DNA of 23,155 nt. It comes from a virus. Of the stretch, positions 1-8,067 are shown piece after piece. Both the position numbers and the translations under genes were made by a program. How positions within the stretch are numbered: the stretch's first letter is position 1; each line of letters begins with the position of its first letter. The stretch spans positions 1 to 23,155 of IMG/VR virus record IMGVR_UViG_3300003691_000055; one strand, given 5' to 3'. The notes under the pieces were generated by a model, which was not told where the DNA came from, did no database searches, and saw only the letters and a list, made by a program, of their open reading frames with translations.

Positions 1-3000
1 TTCACCATTAGTTAAGATTACAAAAGAAGCTACCACATCAGAATTAACATCACTAAAATTCTGTAAAGTAAGAATGGAATGAGTATTTGCTGATAACTGG
101 GAAGGTTTAGCTCCTATCCATTGCCATGTAGCAGGAAAAGAAAGAGTCCTATCTGTGACAGTATTATTCATTATTTTAATTGTTTTAATAACACTTCTAT
201 CAAAACTCATATTAGCAGTTGTAACTGAAAAATCACTATTAATACTATATATTTCAATATCAGGACTACTAAAATCAATGATTTTTGATGGTGTTATTGC
301 ATTAATGTTTATATTATCAGAATAAGATCTATAAGTGGCATCTGCATAACCCTTATTAATTAAGGACTTAGAAGTAAACCCAGATGAATAATCACCTCCA
401 TACTCCAACCCTTTTGTTATAGATCTAGCATCACTGAAATAAACACCTCCTTCTGAGAATAAAGTACTTTGATTATTAAGGTCAAAATAGATATAAGCAT
501 TATCATTTGAAGTTCCTTGTCTAGTACCAAAATACATTAATCCTGATTCATTATTACCAGTAACATTAGATTTTTGAAATCCGAGGTTACTTTGAGAATA
601 ATCAGCTTGTAATGCTGTGTTTATTGATAAGAATCCTCCATCAGCTACGGCAGTAGATAGTGAAGAAAATGATGAAGTGAGTACATTATTATCTCCTAAA
701 TTAAAATATTTAGTATCAGACTCAGTTTTATCATAATAATTAGAACTAGCTGCTGACCATATGGGATCAGTTTCAGTATATGAAGTAATATATCCATTAG
801 GATTAGTTGAATTATAAGGAGTATAACCTAATGCAGTAGTTACATCACTAGATGATACATCATCCTGATCAAGTTGCAACTCAGTATAAGTAGTATTATT
901 ATCTATATAATTAGTAGAGTGAATAGTACCTTGAGTGGTTAAAGTCCAATCAATTATACTATTTCCAATAGGTATAGTAGGTTTATTAGTTAAATCATTA
1001 TAATCTTTATCCCATGCTGTATAAATAGGATCAGTTTCATCAGCATTAATAAAATGATCTAAATCACTAATTTGACTTTCTGTGATAGATAAAGCAGATT
1101 CATGTTGAGTAACTGCTCCTTGAGTAACATTAAGATCAGGAACATCAGCCCAAACTACAACAGCAGTTAAATCATTAAGTTCTGCAAAAGTAGGATCTAA
1201 TACAATTGATCCACCAATATTATATCCAGTTGGTACACCTCTTAAATCCTGTGTTACTGTACCACCCATTAAATTAATCCATTGACCTGTATTATTATAT
1301 TTTAAAGGTATTTTACAAATAAGAAATGCTGTTGTTTGGTAATTTTCTGGAATTGTACTAATAGCATATGAAGGATTATCATTTAAAGCTTCTACATCAG
1401 AATCATGTCCTGCAGTTGGTAAATTAATAAATGTTTTTTGTTGACCCATAGAGTTCATTGATCCCCAAATTGTAAATACTACTCTATCATTATTTACAAT
1501 GGATGAACCATCAGCATATTCTCTAATATCACCAATATCTGTAATCTTCTGATTAGGTGTTAATGTACCTAAACCACTTGCATTAGCAACCCATATTCCA
1601 TCAGTACTTATATCTGTTGCAACCCATGTATTTCTATGTAATTGGAATACCATACCTTCTGTTGTAGTCAAATTAATAATATCAGGTGCACCTTCTGTTA
1701 TAGTAAGTGTTTGGGCAATACCACCATTATGAACATATTCTGCACCAATAAACCTTAGTTTCTCTCTAATTTTTGATAGTTGACCTCTAAGATCAGTTCC
1801 ATAATGAGATTCATCCATTCTTTGAAATAATAAAGCTCCATCACTTGCTACTTCAACATCACTCTGAATTAATGCAATGCCACACCATGCAAATTCTCCT
1901 GTTGGAAATACAGTAGATGAGTTTAATTGAGCAACACCACCACTATGAGTTACATATATGTAATTCATAACTTCATTAGCTAAAGTACCTTCAGTAAGCT
2001 GGATTCTAGCTCTACCACCAACTCCTGTTCCTGTAGTACAATCTAAATCATATTCAGAACCTCTACCAAAAATATACTCTACATCTCCACCACCTATTTT
2101 TTCAACTTCAAAATACACATTACCACCAGAAGTTGTTAAAAATATATCTTGTTTATCTTCACTTGTACCAGCTATAATTTTAGCTAACCCATGATAAATA
2201 GTATCACCATTTACATATAAATTACCAGAATGTAAATTAGCTGTTCCATCTTGACCTAACCATACATCAGTAGTTTGAGAAGAACCAAATGTAGCAGTGT
2301 GTGATCCTTTACCTATTGATCTACCTATTATTATTTGATCATCTTGATTATGATTTTCTGGTTGAGTTTGATATCCTATAAATATTGAATTTGTACTGCC
2401 ACCATTAAGTTCACTTTCTTCACCTACTGTAGTACCAGATAAATATCCAATTGAAATATTAGTATGACCATTTGTGTTATTTTCTAATGCTGAATGACCA
2501 AGTACTGTATTTCTATATCCAGATGTATTTTTATACAAAGCACTTTTACCAACAGCTGTATTTTTTTCACCATCAATATTAAAAGCCATTGCTGATTGTC
2601 CAATAGCAGTATTATCAATACCTGATGTATTAGACCATAAAGCAGCATTACCTAATCCTGTATTATTATCAGCATTAGAAGATTGCAATACTCCATATCC
2701 AATAGCTGTATTTGAACCACCTGTAGTATTACCATTTAAAGCATTAAAACCTAACCCTAAGTTTGCATTTTCAAAATCGGAAGTAACTAGATATGTTTGT
2801 AAATCAGATATTTGACTTTCAGTAATGGATATCCCAGTTGATTTATCCCATGCTATATAGACAGGATCAGTTTCAGTTTGTAAACCTAAATTAGCAGCAT
2901 GAATAGTAGCATTTCCATTTTCCCCAAAATAAATGTCAGTAACATTGTCATCTCCAATTGTAGCTGTATTTGAACCATTACCTATAGCATTTGCACCTAA

Positions 3001-3795
3001 TACTATTTGATTAGTTTCACCATCTGAATTAGCTACAGTTTGAGAACCTAAAAAGACAGAGTAAGATGCATTTGTATTCATACTACCTATATCTCTTTCT
3101 CCTGCTAGATATCCAAGTCCTACATTATAAGAACCATTAGTATTTCTATATAATGCTCCTTGTCCTATAGCAGTATTATAACTACCTGTTAAAAGACTAT
3201 ACATACTTGCATTACCAATACCAGTATTACTAGTTCCTGTAGTTAATGATCTAAGTGTTAAATATCCAAAAGCTGCATTTTCCCATCCAGTAGATAAACC
3301 TTCTAATGAATGCATACCAATAGCAGTGTTATTAGCTCCTGAAGATATATTAGCACCAGTGTTAGCACTTGCTATTATTATATTTCTATTAGTTCCATCA
3401 GGAATAATTATTTTACCAGCAACTTCTAAATCATTTAGATGAGTATATCCAGCTTTTAAAATTGGAGTTTCACCTATTAATCTCCAAGACGTATCTCCTA
3501 TTTTTTCTAAACCTGTAGGTTGATTTATAGCAGTTTTTAATACATAATTAGCACTATCAGAAATCCATATAGGATCTGTTTCAGGATTATTATTATCACC
3601 AACAAAATTAAATACAGCATCAGCAGTAGGAACATTTAATGTATCACCTTCAATAATACTGTCTGTAAATCCAATTATTTTAGAATTACCTAAACTAATT
3701 TCAGTTCTTACTATAACTTTATTAAACTCAGCTGTTTGTGCTTGTGTTAATGACATTGTAAATAGTAAAACTAGTAATGTTATTAATTTTTTCAT
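1..3795 (-). CDS. Large tail fibre / adhesin-like protein with signal peptide and YadA-head-like repeats (3' end outside window)
   Basis: An open frame of 1265 codons runs without a stop from the ATG at 3795 to the left edge, so the C-terminus is missing. The product opens with MKKLITLLVLLF...TQAQT, a textbook Sec signal peptide with cleavage expected after TQA. Residues ~156-230 and ~343-455 hold 17-residue repeats (NTAIGxxALxxNTxGxx) of the kind found in YadA-type adhesin heads and Bacteroidota surface proteins. Four ETDP motifs (residues 72, 308, 920, 1008) followed by Asp/Tyr-rich linkers, and two copies of SITESQISDL, are typical of phage fibre shafts. Residues ~540-700 form a beta-rich middle domain. 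The gene ends the fibre cluster, 11 nt after the preceding stop. A receptor-binding fibre is the best guess from context, but a signal peptide is unusual for a virion protein; a phage-encoded host-surface adhesin is the alternative. Confidence 0.8.
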   Translation of the reverse strand, partial: MKKLITLLVLLFTMSLTQAQTAEFNKVIVRTEISLGNSKIIGFTDSIIEGDTLNVPTADAVFNFVGDNNNPETDPIWISDSANYVLKTAINQPTGLEKIGDTSWRLIGETPILKAGYTHLNDLEVAGKIIIPDGTNRNIIIASANTGANISSGANNTAIGMHSLEGLSTGWENAAFGYLTLRSLTTGTSNTGIGNASMYSLLTGSYNTAIGQGALYRNTNGSYNVGLGYLAGERDIGSMNTNASYSVFLGSQTVANSDGETNQIVLGANAIGNGSNTATIGDDNVTDIYFGENGNATIHAANLGLQTETDPVYIAWDKSTGISITESQISDLQTYLVTSDFENANLGLGFNALNGNTTGGSNTAIGYGVLQSSNADNNTGLGNAALWSNTSGIDNTAIGQSAMAFNIDGEKNTAVGKSALYKNTSGYRNTVLGHSALENNTNGHTNISIGYLSGTTVGEESELNGGSTNSIFIGYQTQPENHNQDDQIIIGRSIGKGSHTATFGSSQTTDVWLGQDGTANLHSGNLYVNGDTIYHGLAKIIAGTSEDKQDIFLTTSGGNVYFEVEKIGGGDVEYIFGRGSEYDLDCTTGTGVGGRARIQLTEGTLANEVMNYIYVTHSGGVAQLNSSTVFPTGEFAWCGIALIQSDVEVASDGALLFQRMDESHYGTDLRGQLSKIREKLRFIGAEYVHNGGIAQTLTITEGAPDIINLTTTEGMVFQLHRNTWVATDISTDGIWVANASGLGTLTPNQKITDIGDIREYADGSSIVNNDRVVFTIWGSMNSMGQQKTFINLPTAGHDSDVEALNDNPSYAISTIPENYQTTAFLICKIPLKYNNTGQWINLMGGTVTQDLRGVPTGYNIGGSIVLDPTFAELNDLTAVVVWADVPDLNVTQGAVTQHESALSITESQISDLDHFINADETDPIYTAWDKDYNDLTNKPTIPIGNSIIDWTLTTQGTIHSTNYIDNNTTYTELQLDQDDVSSSDVTTALGYTPYNSTNPNGYITSYTETDPIWSAASSNYYDKTESDTKYFNLGDNNVLTSSFSSLSTAVADGGFLSINTALQADYSQSNLGFQKSNVTGNNESGLMYFGTRQGTSNDNAYIYFDLNNQSTLFSEGGVYFSDARSITKGLEYGGDYSSGFTSKSLINKGYADATYRSYSDNININAITPSKIIDFSSPDIEIYSINSDFSVTTANMSFDRSVIKTIKIMNNTVTDRTLSFPATWQWIGAKPSQLSANTHSILTLQNFSDVNSDVVASFVILTNGE
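2434..2769 (-). repeat. Second block of 51-nt (17-residue) NTAIG-type coding repeats
   Basis: After an ETDP linker the motif resumes: NLGLGFNAL, NTAIGYGVL, NTGLGNAAL, NTAIGQSAM, NTAVGKSAL, NTVLGHSAL and a closing NISIGYLSG unit. Both blocks close with GYLxG followed by a serine- and asparagine-rich stretch, which suggests the whole block plus cap was duplicated as one unit. Confidence 0.8.
3100..3330 (-). repeat. First block of 51-nt (17-residue) NTAIG-type coding repeats
   Basis: Four consecutive 17-residue units start with NTAIG, NAAFG, NTGIG and NTAIG, followed by a variant unit starting NVGLGYLAG. The pitch is exactly 17 residues. DNA identity between units is degenerate, so this is a protein-level repeat rather than a recent tandem duplication. 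Confidence 0.8.
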
Positions 3796-3806
3796 TTTTT
3801 TAATAT

Positions 3807-4343
3807 TTAATTTGTATTTTTTTCAACTCTGAAATGTATGATAGCATTTGTAGAACATCCAATTTCAAAAGTTTCTACAGTTATATTTCTTAATCTTGTA
3901 CTAACAATTGTATTTGTAGCTATACTAATAGCTGTTACAAAAATAGATATTTCATCTGCATCATCACCCATTTTTGGAAAATTAATAATTTCATATTCAC
4001 CATCACCTTCTACATCAGCAACAAAAGTATATGTTATTTTTCCAGAATAATATTCTTGTTGTACACTTGAACTGGTAGAAGCTTTTAAAATTAAGTCATT
4101 ATTTGTAACTCCATTCCTAAACCAATATTCAGTGAAATTTGGGTTTATACCATCAGGATGTGTAATCCCAATGGTTAAACCCAAATGTCTTACCCCTTCA
4201 ACTCCTATTGGTGAACCTTCATTAAAACATTGACCAATTGCTATACCAATAGAATGGTATGGACCATATTTTAAGTCTATAGGTTTTTGAGAATTTATAT
4301 AAATCCCCATTGGTAATCTAAATGCTGTTCCTGAGTAAGCCAT
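3807..4343 (-). CDS. Small fibre-associated protein sharing its N-terminal module with the next fibre gene
   Basis: A 178-residue protein. Residues 1-90 closely match the N-terminus of the 548-residue fibre encoded just upstream: both contain FRLPMGIYIN, KPIDLKYGPY, a GLTIGI strand, TEYW and a TNNDLxLK end motif. The C-terminal ~85 residues are a different, beta-rich segment with an acidic DVEGDGEYEI stretch and the sequence GCSTNAIIHF near the end. It starts 6 nt after the upstream gene's stop and ends 11 nt before the large fibre gene, so it belongs to the same operon. It could be a short fibre, a fibre adaptor or a shortened paralogue in which the shared head carries a different tip. Function is inferred from context only. 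Confidence 0.7.
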   Translation of the reverse strand: MAYSGTAFRLPMGIYINSQKPIDLKYGPYHSIGIAIGQCFNEGSPIGVEGVRHLGLTIGITHPDGINPNFTEYWFRNGVTNNDLILKASTSSSVQQEYYSGKITYTFVADVEGDGEYEIINFPKMGDDADEISIFVTAISIATNTIVSTRLRNITVETFEIGCSTNAIIHFRVEKNTN

Positions 4344-4348
4344 AATTT
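4261..4348 (-). repeat. Duplicated 5' gene segment, copy 1
   Basis: An 88-nt stretch covering the start of the 178-residue gene aligns without gaps to 5914-6001 at the start of the 548-residue gene. By hand count about 73 of 88 bases match. The identity includes the few bases just upstream of the ATG, so the duplication took the translation start along. Confidence 0.75.
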
Positions 4349-4349
4349 C

Positions 4350-5996
4350 TTATTGTGAGATAGTTATTTTATAATTTGCATCAACACCATATCCAGATGG
4401 TAAGATTGATTCATAAACATCATATGATACTGGATTCCCACCTGCATCATCAACACTGATTGTTGTTATACTAAAAGTCGATGTTACATCAGCAAAAGCA
4501 GATTCAACATACTGTACTAAAACATTAGATCCAAATATAACAGCAAAAGTTGTCTTTAAGGTACTAGGTTCTAATGTTATAGTAAATTCACCATTATTAA
4601 TAGTATCTAAATAATCAGACTGTAGACTTCTTACATCATCACTATCTACAACAACTGTATCAAATCCATACCAAAATTTATATCTACCTTTTACAGATTT
4701 AGTTATTGCAACATGATTACCTGCAACCCTTTGTGGATCAAGATTTACACCTGCATTACCTTTGTTATCAAAATATTGTCCTGTACCTGCATCATAAGTT
4801 GCTCTTGCTGAAAAACTATTTAATCCATGAGCAATGATTATATTTTTTACAAATATAGCAGTAGCATTTGAAATATCATCAACACCATTTAAAAGTAATG
4901 TATAATTAGTTGCTTCACCAACCAAAGGATTAACATTTGTTGTTCCATCACCATCTTTAATAGTACCTCTAATAAATATACCTGTAGTAGTAATTTCTAT
5001 ATCTGTTCCAACTTCAACAATTGAAGGAGCAGAACCAAGTGATATACCAAATGTTTTATCCTGAGAAATGTAAGCTTGTATACTAGGAAATAATATCATA
5101 TCAATTAATGTAGATATTGATTGACCAGTTAAATCACCAGCAGTTGTACCAACAGCAATACCACCATGATCTTCAGGTGTTGTTGTATTTGGGTCCATAG
5201 CTGATACATATATACCATCAGAAGATACTGGAATCCACATCCTTGTACCATCAGCTAAACTAGATAATACATATCCATCTATAGCAGGATTATTTAAACT
5301 GTTTTCTTTTGTTGCTAAAGCTGCAACTAAATCTGGTTGATTAGCAATATCACCACCAATATTACCCCATATAGTTGCTATGTCTGCAGATGCAATTTTC
5401 ATCCATCCAAGATCAGTTTTAACAGCCAAATCACCTAATGCCCAGACAGATATACCACCTAAATCAGTAGAACCTGCTGTAGTTACTCTCCAAGCAAAAC
5501 CAGTTGTTAATGCACCAGATATATCAGGAGTATTAGAAAAAGCATCCCAAGGACCTTGTAATCTAACTGTTAGTGCTATTGCTGCATCTATAGCAGCCTG
5601 TTGTGGTGTAGATACTATTTTATTAATATCTGCTGTATTATCAACATTACCTAAGTTAATATGCTCCTTTAGTAAAGTAATATCACCATTTTCATTAGGT
5701 AAGATAGTATTAACTGATTCAACTGTTCCTGACCCAACACCACTTGATTTCAAAGTTAAGTCATTATTTGTCAGTCCATTATCCCACCAATATTCTGTTA
5801 CTGTCCCATTTATTAAAATACCAATTGTCAAACCTTTATATCTAACACCTTCTTGATATACTGGTGAATCAACATGAAAAGCATGACCTTCTTCAGTACT
5901 AGTACCCAAGTATGGTCCATATTTTAAGTCTATAGGTTTATTAGCATTTATATAGATACCCATAGGTAATCTAAAAGCTGCACCATTAAAAGCCAT
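4350..5996 (-). CDS. Tail fibre protein with shared N-terminal and C-terminal modules
   Basis: A 548-residue modular fibre. Residues 1-90 are the module shared with the 178-residue neighbour. Residues ~95-150 contain LPNENGDITL and INLGNVDNTADINK, the classic tail-fibre shaft pattern (GxVxL...LGNVDNTxD). Residues ~150-270 are a linker domain with a GPWDAF start and VLSSLADGTRMWIP. From DHGGI at residue ~276 to the end is a 273-residue domain paralogous to the C-terminus of the 525-residue fibre upstream, sharing DHGGI, GDL.G, the DxxxFP stretch, GQYxDN, RVAGN/RIAGN, QYVESxxADVT and YDVY...YGVxANYKI. The DNA at its 5' end repeats that of the downstream gene. Role in host binding is inferred from these fibre motifs. 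Confidence 0.8.
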   Translation of the reverse strand: MAFNGAAFRLPMGIYINANKPIDLKYGPYLGTSTEEGHAFHVDSPVYQEGVRYKGLTIGILINGTVTEYWWDNGLTNNDLTLKSSGVGSGTVESVNTILPNENGDITLLKEHINLGNVDNTADINKIVSTPQQAAIDAAIALTVRLQGPWDAFSNTPDISGALTTGFAWRVTTAGSTDLGGISVWALGDLAVKTDLGWMKIASADIATIWGNIGGDIANQPDLVAALATKENSLNNPAIDGYVLSSLADGTRMWIPVSSDGIYVSAMDPNTTTPEDHGGIAVGTTAGDLTGQSISTLIDMILFPSIQAYISQDKTFGISLGSAPSIVEVGTDIEITTTGIFIRGTIKDGDGTTNVNPLVGEATNYTLLLNGVDDISNATAIFVKNIIIAHGLNSFSARATYDAGTGQYFDNKGNAGVNLDPQRVAGNHVAITKSVKGRYKFWYGFDTVVVDSDDVRSLQSDYLDTINNGEFTITLEPSTLKTTFAVIFGSNVLVQYVESAFADVTSTFSITTISVDDAGGNPVSYDVYESILPSGYGVDANYKITISQ

Positions 5997-6001
5997 AATT
6001 T
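5914..6001 (-). repeat. Duplicated 5' gene segment, copy 2
   Basis: Partner of the segment at 4261-4348. It encodes the FRLPMGIYIN and KPIDLKYGPY motifs. The DNA-level similarity shows a relatively recent duplication or gene conversion between neighbouring fibre genes. Confidence 0.75.
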
Positions 6002-6007
6002 TTATTT

Positions 6008-7585
6008 TTAAGTTACTATTATTTTATAATTTGCAATTACACCATAAGGAGCAGGTAATACATTTGTATATACATCATAATCTAAACTACCAACACCACC
6101 ATCACTAATAGATAATTCCTGTTTTGTGAAAATAGCTGTTACATCTGCATATGATGATTCAACATATTGAATTTTTATATTCTTTCCTCTTGGTATAGCA
6201 ATAGCAATTTTTAATGAATCATCAGGTATTACCAGATTAAATTCACCTTCATCTGAGCTATTTAAAAATTCAGAAGGCATTAGTTTTACCTCACCTGAAT
6301 TTGTAGGTGTTACATTTACACCATAAAATATTTTTTGTCTTCCCATTACATTAATGTTATTAGATGATTTATTTCCTGCAATCCTATAGCTATCAAGATT
6401 ATCTGCTTGTTCACCAGTATTATCATAATATTGTCCTTCACCCGGATTATGCAATGCTGAACAATACCAAATATTACTACCTTTCAATATTGTTTGTTCA
6501 ATATGTAACTGACCTGTTTCATTAGTATCTACTAGTGAATCATCAAAGAAAAAATTAAAACTATTTTCATAACCTACAAGTCCATTAGGGTTAAGGATGC
6601 CGTTACCATTTATAATTGTTCCTCTGTCAAACATAGAAGTAAAGTCTGCAACATGTATAGTACCAACTTCAACAATAGTAAGTGATGGACTTTTTATTAA
6701 AGTAAGACTCTTATTCTGACCAATTTTTGCTTCGACAGTTGGAAACACAATTTTATCAAACATCTCACTCATAGTTTTACCATTTAAATCCCCTGCTTTT
6801 GTCCCAGATTTAATACCACCATGGTCTTCTTGTGATTCAGTATCTAAATGTACTAATGGTGTATAAACAGCACCAGAATCTACAGGGTTGCTTATTTTTA
6901 ACCAATCATCTGCTGATGTACCATTACCACCTCCACCATATACTATCCAATCACCTTTGATCCAAGATCTATTTTCATCCTGTGAATTTATACCATCATG
7001 ATCTACAATCCAATACCATCCTTCTTTCCCAATGCTTACCTCAGTACTAGGAAATAAATTTGTTTCTGGATTCCAAAAACCTTTTAATATATAAGTGTTT
7101 TGACCACCTATTATATTTTGTAATTGACTAAAATTAACAGCATCACTTGAACTTTCACCATTTGCAACTTTGAATTTTATAGATGCATTACCACTACTGT
7201 TAGCTTTATTATTTATACCATGAGCATCAGATGTATTTATAATATGTTTATGCAAATCTTCACTTGTGATTAAAATACCTTGATAATACAATGCTTCAGC
7301 TTTATCTACAATATTGTTATCATTTTTGTCATATACTCCCCTAAACATCATCTGATCATTAATTGCAATACCACCCAAAGAAACAATACCGTTTTTCTTA
7401 ACTAATGAATTTATTGAATCTCTTGGTTTAGTATCGACAATAGTCAAATACAAAATCATGCTATCTTCATCAAGTACTAATAATCCTCTATTATCAAAAG
7501 AACCAAAATATGATAAAATATCATCAACTCTAACACTATAAAGTGCTGAGTTTCTTTTTTGTAACTTTTTAAATTGATTGTTCAT
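6008..7585 (-). CDS. Tail fibre protein with EF-hand-like loop and shared C-terminal module
   Basis: A 525-residue protein. The N-terminal ~100 residues are unrelated to the neighbouring fibres and end with DKNDNNIVDKAE (residues 86-97), whose D/N/N/I/D/E spacing (1,3,5,7,9,12) fits an EF-hand-like calcium loop. Residues ~165-245 contain GFWNPETN, GWYWIV, GDWIVYGGG and ADDWLKI, a Trp-rich beta domain seen in Bacteroidota phage fibres. From DHGGI at residue ~254 to the end is a 272-residue domain paralogous to that of the 548-residue fibre. Its ATG overlaps the stop of the 160-residue gene as TAATG, so translation is probably coupled. A host-recognition fibre is the likely role, from motifs and location. 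Confidence 0.78.
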   Translation of the reverse strand: MNNQFKKLQKRNSALYSVRVDDILSYFGSFDNRGLLVLDEDSMILYLTIVDTKPRDSINSLVKKNGIVSLGGIAINDQMMFRGVYDKNDNNIVDKAEALYYQGILITSEDLHKHIINTSDAHGINNKANSSGNASIKFKVANGESSSDAVNFSQLQNIIGGQNTYILKGFWNPETNLFPSTEVSIGKEGWYWIVDHDGINSQDENRSWIKGDWIVYGGGGNGTSADDWLKISNPVDSGAVYTPLVHLDTESQEDHGGIKSGTKAGDLNGKTMSEMFDKIVFPTVEAKIGQNKSLTLIKSPSLTIVEVGTIHVADFTSMFDRGTIINGNGILNPNGLVGYENSFNFFFDDSLVDTNETGQLHIEQTILKGSNIWYCSALHNPGEGQYYDNTGEQADNLDSYRIAGNKSSNNINVMGRQKIFYGVNVTPTNSGEVKLMPSEFLNSSDEGEFNLVIPDDSLKIAIAIPRGKNIKIQYVESSYADVTAIFTKQELSISDGGVGSLDYDVYTNVLPAPYGVIANYKIIVT

Positions 7586-8067
7586 TATTTATGTTTTGAT
7601 AGTTGTACAGTATCACCCATTTCTAAATCAAATGTAAATTCTATTTTTGCAATCGGATCAGGACTTGGTTCATTATTTTTACTAACATCTTGTGTTATAG
7701 AATAATAAATAGTAGTATTATTTATAATTCTAATACCATTAACATGAACTTTTGTTTTTTCCATATCTAAAAATTTAATATCAAATTCAAAACTATTTTG
7801 ATCTTCTTGATCAGTAAGTTTTTTAGTTTCATATTCAAATCCAGATATAGAAGTAGATCCACCAGTGATATCATCCCATACATTATTACCTAAATACCTA
7901 TATTCTTTCCATACACCAGCTTCAAAAGCATTTATTCTCATACCTTCATATAAAGAATTAGATGGTATTTCTTCTTTTGTTTTATAATCTAACAATGGTC
8001 CAGTGTAACCTTTTGCATCAGCTGGTTTTGGAGCTTGTGTATTTATATTATCGCTTAAAGTTATCAT
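7585..8067 (-). CDS. Small fibre-associated structural protein
   Basis: A 160-residue protein opening with MITLSDNINTQAPKPADAKG, a leader typical of small fibre-cluster proteins in Bacteroidota phages. Residues ~25-70 (KTKEEIPSN, EGMRINAF, WKEYRYLGNNVWDD) look like a shortened relative of the N-terminal module of the 548- and 178-residue proteins, which place a GVRYxGLTIG strand and an EYW strand at the same positions. The C-terminal half is beta-rich and acidic. It overlaps both neighbours as TAATG junctions (8067 and 7585), which argues for coupled translation and fixed stoichiometry with the fibres. No enzymatic motif is seen, so an adaptor or short fibre is a guess. Confidence 0.65.
   Translation of the reverse strand: MITLSDNINTQAPKPADAKGYTGPLLDYKTKEEIPSNSLYEGMRINAFEAGVWKEYRYLGNNVWDDITGGSTSISGFEYETKKLTDQEDQNSFEFDIKFLDMEKTKVHVNGIRIINNTTIYYSITQDVSKNNEPSPDPIAKIEFTFDLEMGDTVQLSKHK

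Noticed and set aside
2434-3330. Regular 51-nt periodicity considered as CRISPR array
   Set aside because: The repeats are degenerate at DNA level, contiguous and in a single long frame with 17-residue protein periodicity; there are no constant repeats with unique spacers.
5380-5856. 158-residue open frame on the plus strand
   Set aside because: Lies wholly antisense to the 548-residue fibre, which has clear fibre motifs; no convincing domain or leader. Codon bias of the real gene explains the open frame.
3807-7585. Duplicated fibre modules considered as a diversity-generating retroelement target
   Set aside because: No reverse transcriptase and no adenine-mutated template/variable repeat pair seen; differences between copies are of all kinds.
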